Part shown: piece by piece, positions 5,788 through 6,068 of the stretch
Position numbering within the stretch: the first letter of the stretch is position 1
Layout: each line of letters starts with the position of its first letter
NCBI GenBank assembly: GCA_029858545.1
Contig: JAOUFA010000235.1
Location: 1-6,068 of the forward strand
Length of the DNA stretch: 6,068 bases
Reading direction: 5' to 3'
Source: Betaproteobacteria bacterium
GTDB lineage: Bacteria > Pseudomonadota > Gammaproteobacteria > Burkholderiales > SG8-39
Position numbers and translations under genes: made by a program
The notes under the pieces: generated by a model
What the model was told of the DNA's origin: nothing
The model's database searches: none
The model's input: only the letters and a program-made list of their open reading frames with translations

Positions 5788-6068
5788 CTATTGCGAGACG
5801 ATCAGGCTGGCAAGGCGTTGCGGATCGGCGAGCAATTCGGCGCTTGTACCGCGATACACGATCCGGCCGCGGCTCAGCACCAGCGCATCCTGGGTCGCCT
5901 CGAGCGTCAGTCGGGCGTGCTGCTCGACGAGCAGCACGGCAAGCGAATCCTCGCGGATCAGGCGGCGCAGCGCCTCGAGCAGCAGCTGGACGATGATCGG
6001 CGCGAGGCCCTCGAGCGGTTCATCGAGCAGCAGCAGCGTGGGATTGCCCATCAGCGCGCGCGCGATCG
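5788..6068 (-). CDS. livF: LivF-like branched-chain amino acid ABC transporter ATP-binding protein (partial, N-terminus off the window)
   Basis: This is the C-terminal 93 or so residues of an ABC ATPase; the reading frame stays open through the window edge and ends at TAG (5790-5788). The visible part begins IARALMGNP, the segment that follows the ABC signature, then has the Walker B motif LLLLDEP and the D-loop-like LEGLAP that marks the LivF/UrtE type of the HAAT (hydrophobic amino acid uptake) family. LLVEQH follows at the switch region, where LivF proteins usually read LLVEQN, and the tail GRIVYRGTSAELLADP is the typical LivF ending. Family knowledge: LivF is one of two cytoplasmic ATPases that power uptake of leucine, isoleucine, valine or related substrates through LivH/LivM. 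The Walker A, Q-loop and signature lie outside the window, so substrate (amino acid, amide or urea) cannot be settled. The Met codon at 6051 is internal (ALMGNP), not the start. It is probably the last gene of its operon. Confidence 0.88.
   Translation of the reverse strand, partial: IARALMGNPTLLLLDEPLEGLAPIIVQLLLEALRRLIREDSLAVLLVEQHARLTLEATQDALVLSRGRIVYRGTSAELLADPQRLASLIVSQ

Overview
This is a strongly G+C-rich bacterial window in which every gene I can support lies on the minus strand, so it reads from the right edge to the left. The protein families (a TgpA-type transglutaminase with its MoxR/DUF58 partners, a split chromate-type transporter, a LivF-type ABC ATPase) and the alanine/arginine-rich coding style suggest a chromosomal segment of a high-GC proteobacterium, probably beta- or gammaproteobacterial. 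That placement is inference; there is no rRNA or other marker gene to fix it.

Layout, in transcription order. (1) 6068-5788: the C-terminal part of a LivF-like branched-chain amino acid ABC transporter ATPase, cut by the window edge. (2) 5787-5581: an intergenic gap with an exact TATAAT -10 hexamer pointing toward the next gene. (3) 5580-5050 and 5042-4530: two short CHR-family (chromate ion transporter) proteins, 7 nt apart, forming the usual N-half/C-half pair. (4) 4524-3562: a MoxR-family AAA+ ATPase gene starting only 5 nt after the second transporter gene and carrying one in-frame TAG at 3978-3976. (5) 3561-3372: a 190-nt gap containing a 39-nt near-perfect palindrome. (6) 3371-2055: a two-TM DUF58 protein. 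(7) 2058-91: a TgpA-like membrane transglutaminase whose ATG overlaps the DUF58 stop (ATGA). (8) 90-1: the leader and possibly the first codons of another gene.

MoxR, DUF58 and TgpA form a well-known conserved module: a MoxR chaperone ATPase thought to act on the DUF58 protein and/or the membrane transglutaminase, which exposes a papain-like Cys-His-Asp catalytic domain to the periplasm. Here the module appears to sit downstream of a chromate-transporter pair in one transcriptional run, which is not a standard arrangement that I know.

The main points for a second look are the MoxR nonsense codon, which falls at the expected junction between the AAA+ core and the lid with an ATG six codons later; the palindrome between moxR and the DUF58 gene; and the unusual start of the first transporter gene, where a well-placed GGAG precedes an ATC codon while the only conventional in-frame start is an SD-less TTG. 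I see no mobile element, CRISPR array, tRNA or rRNA.
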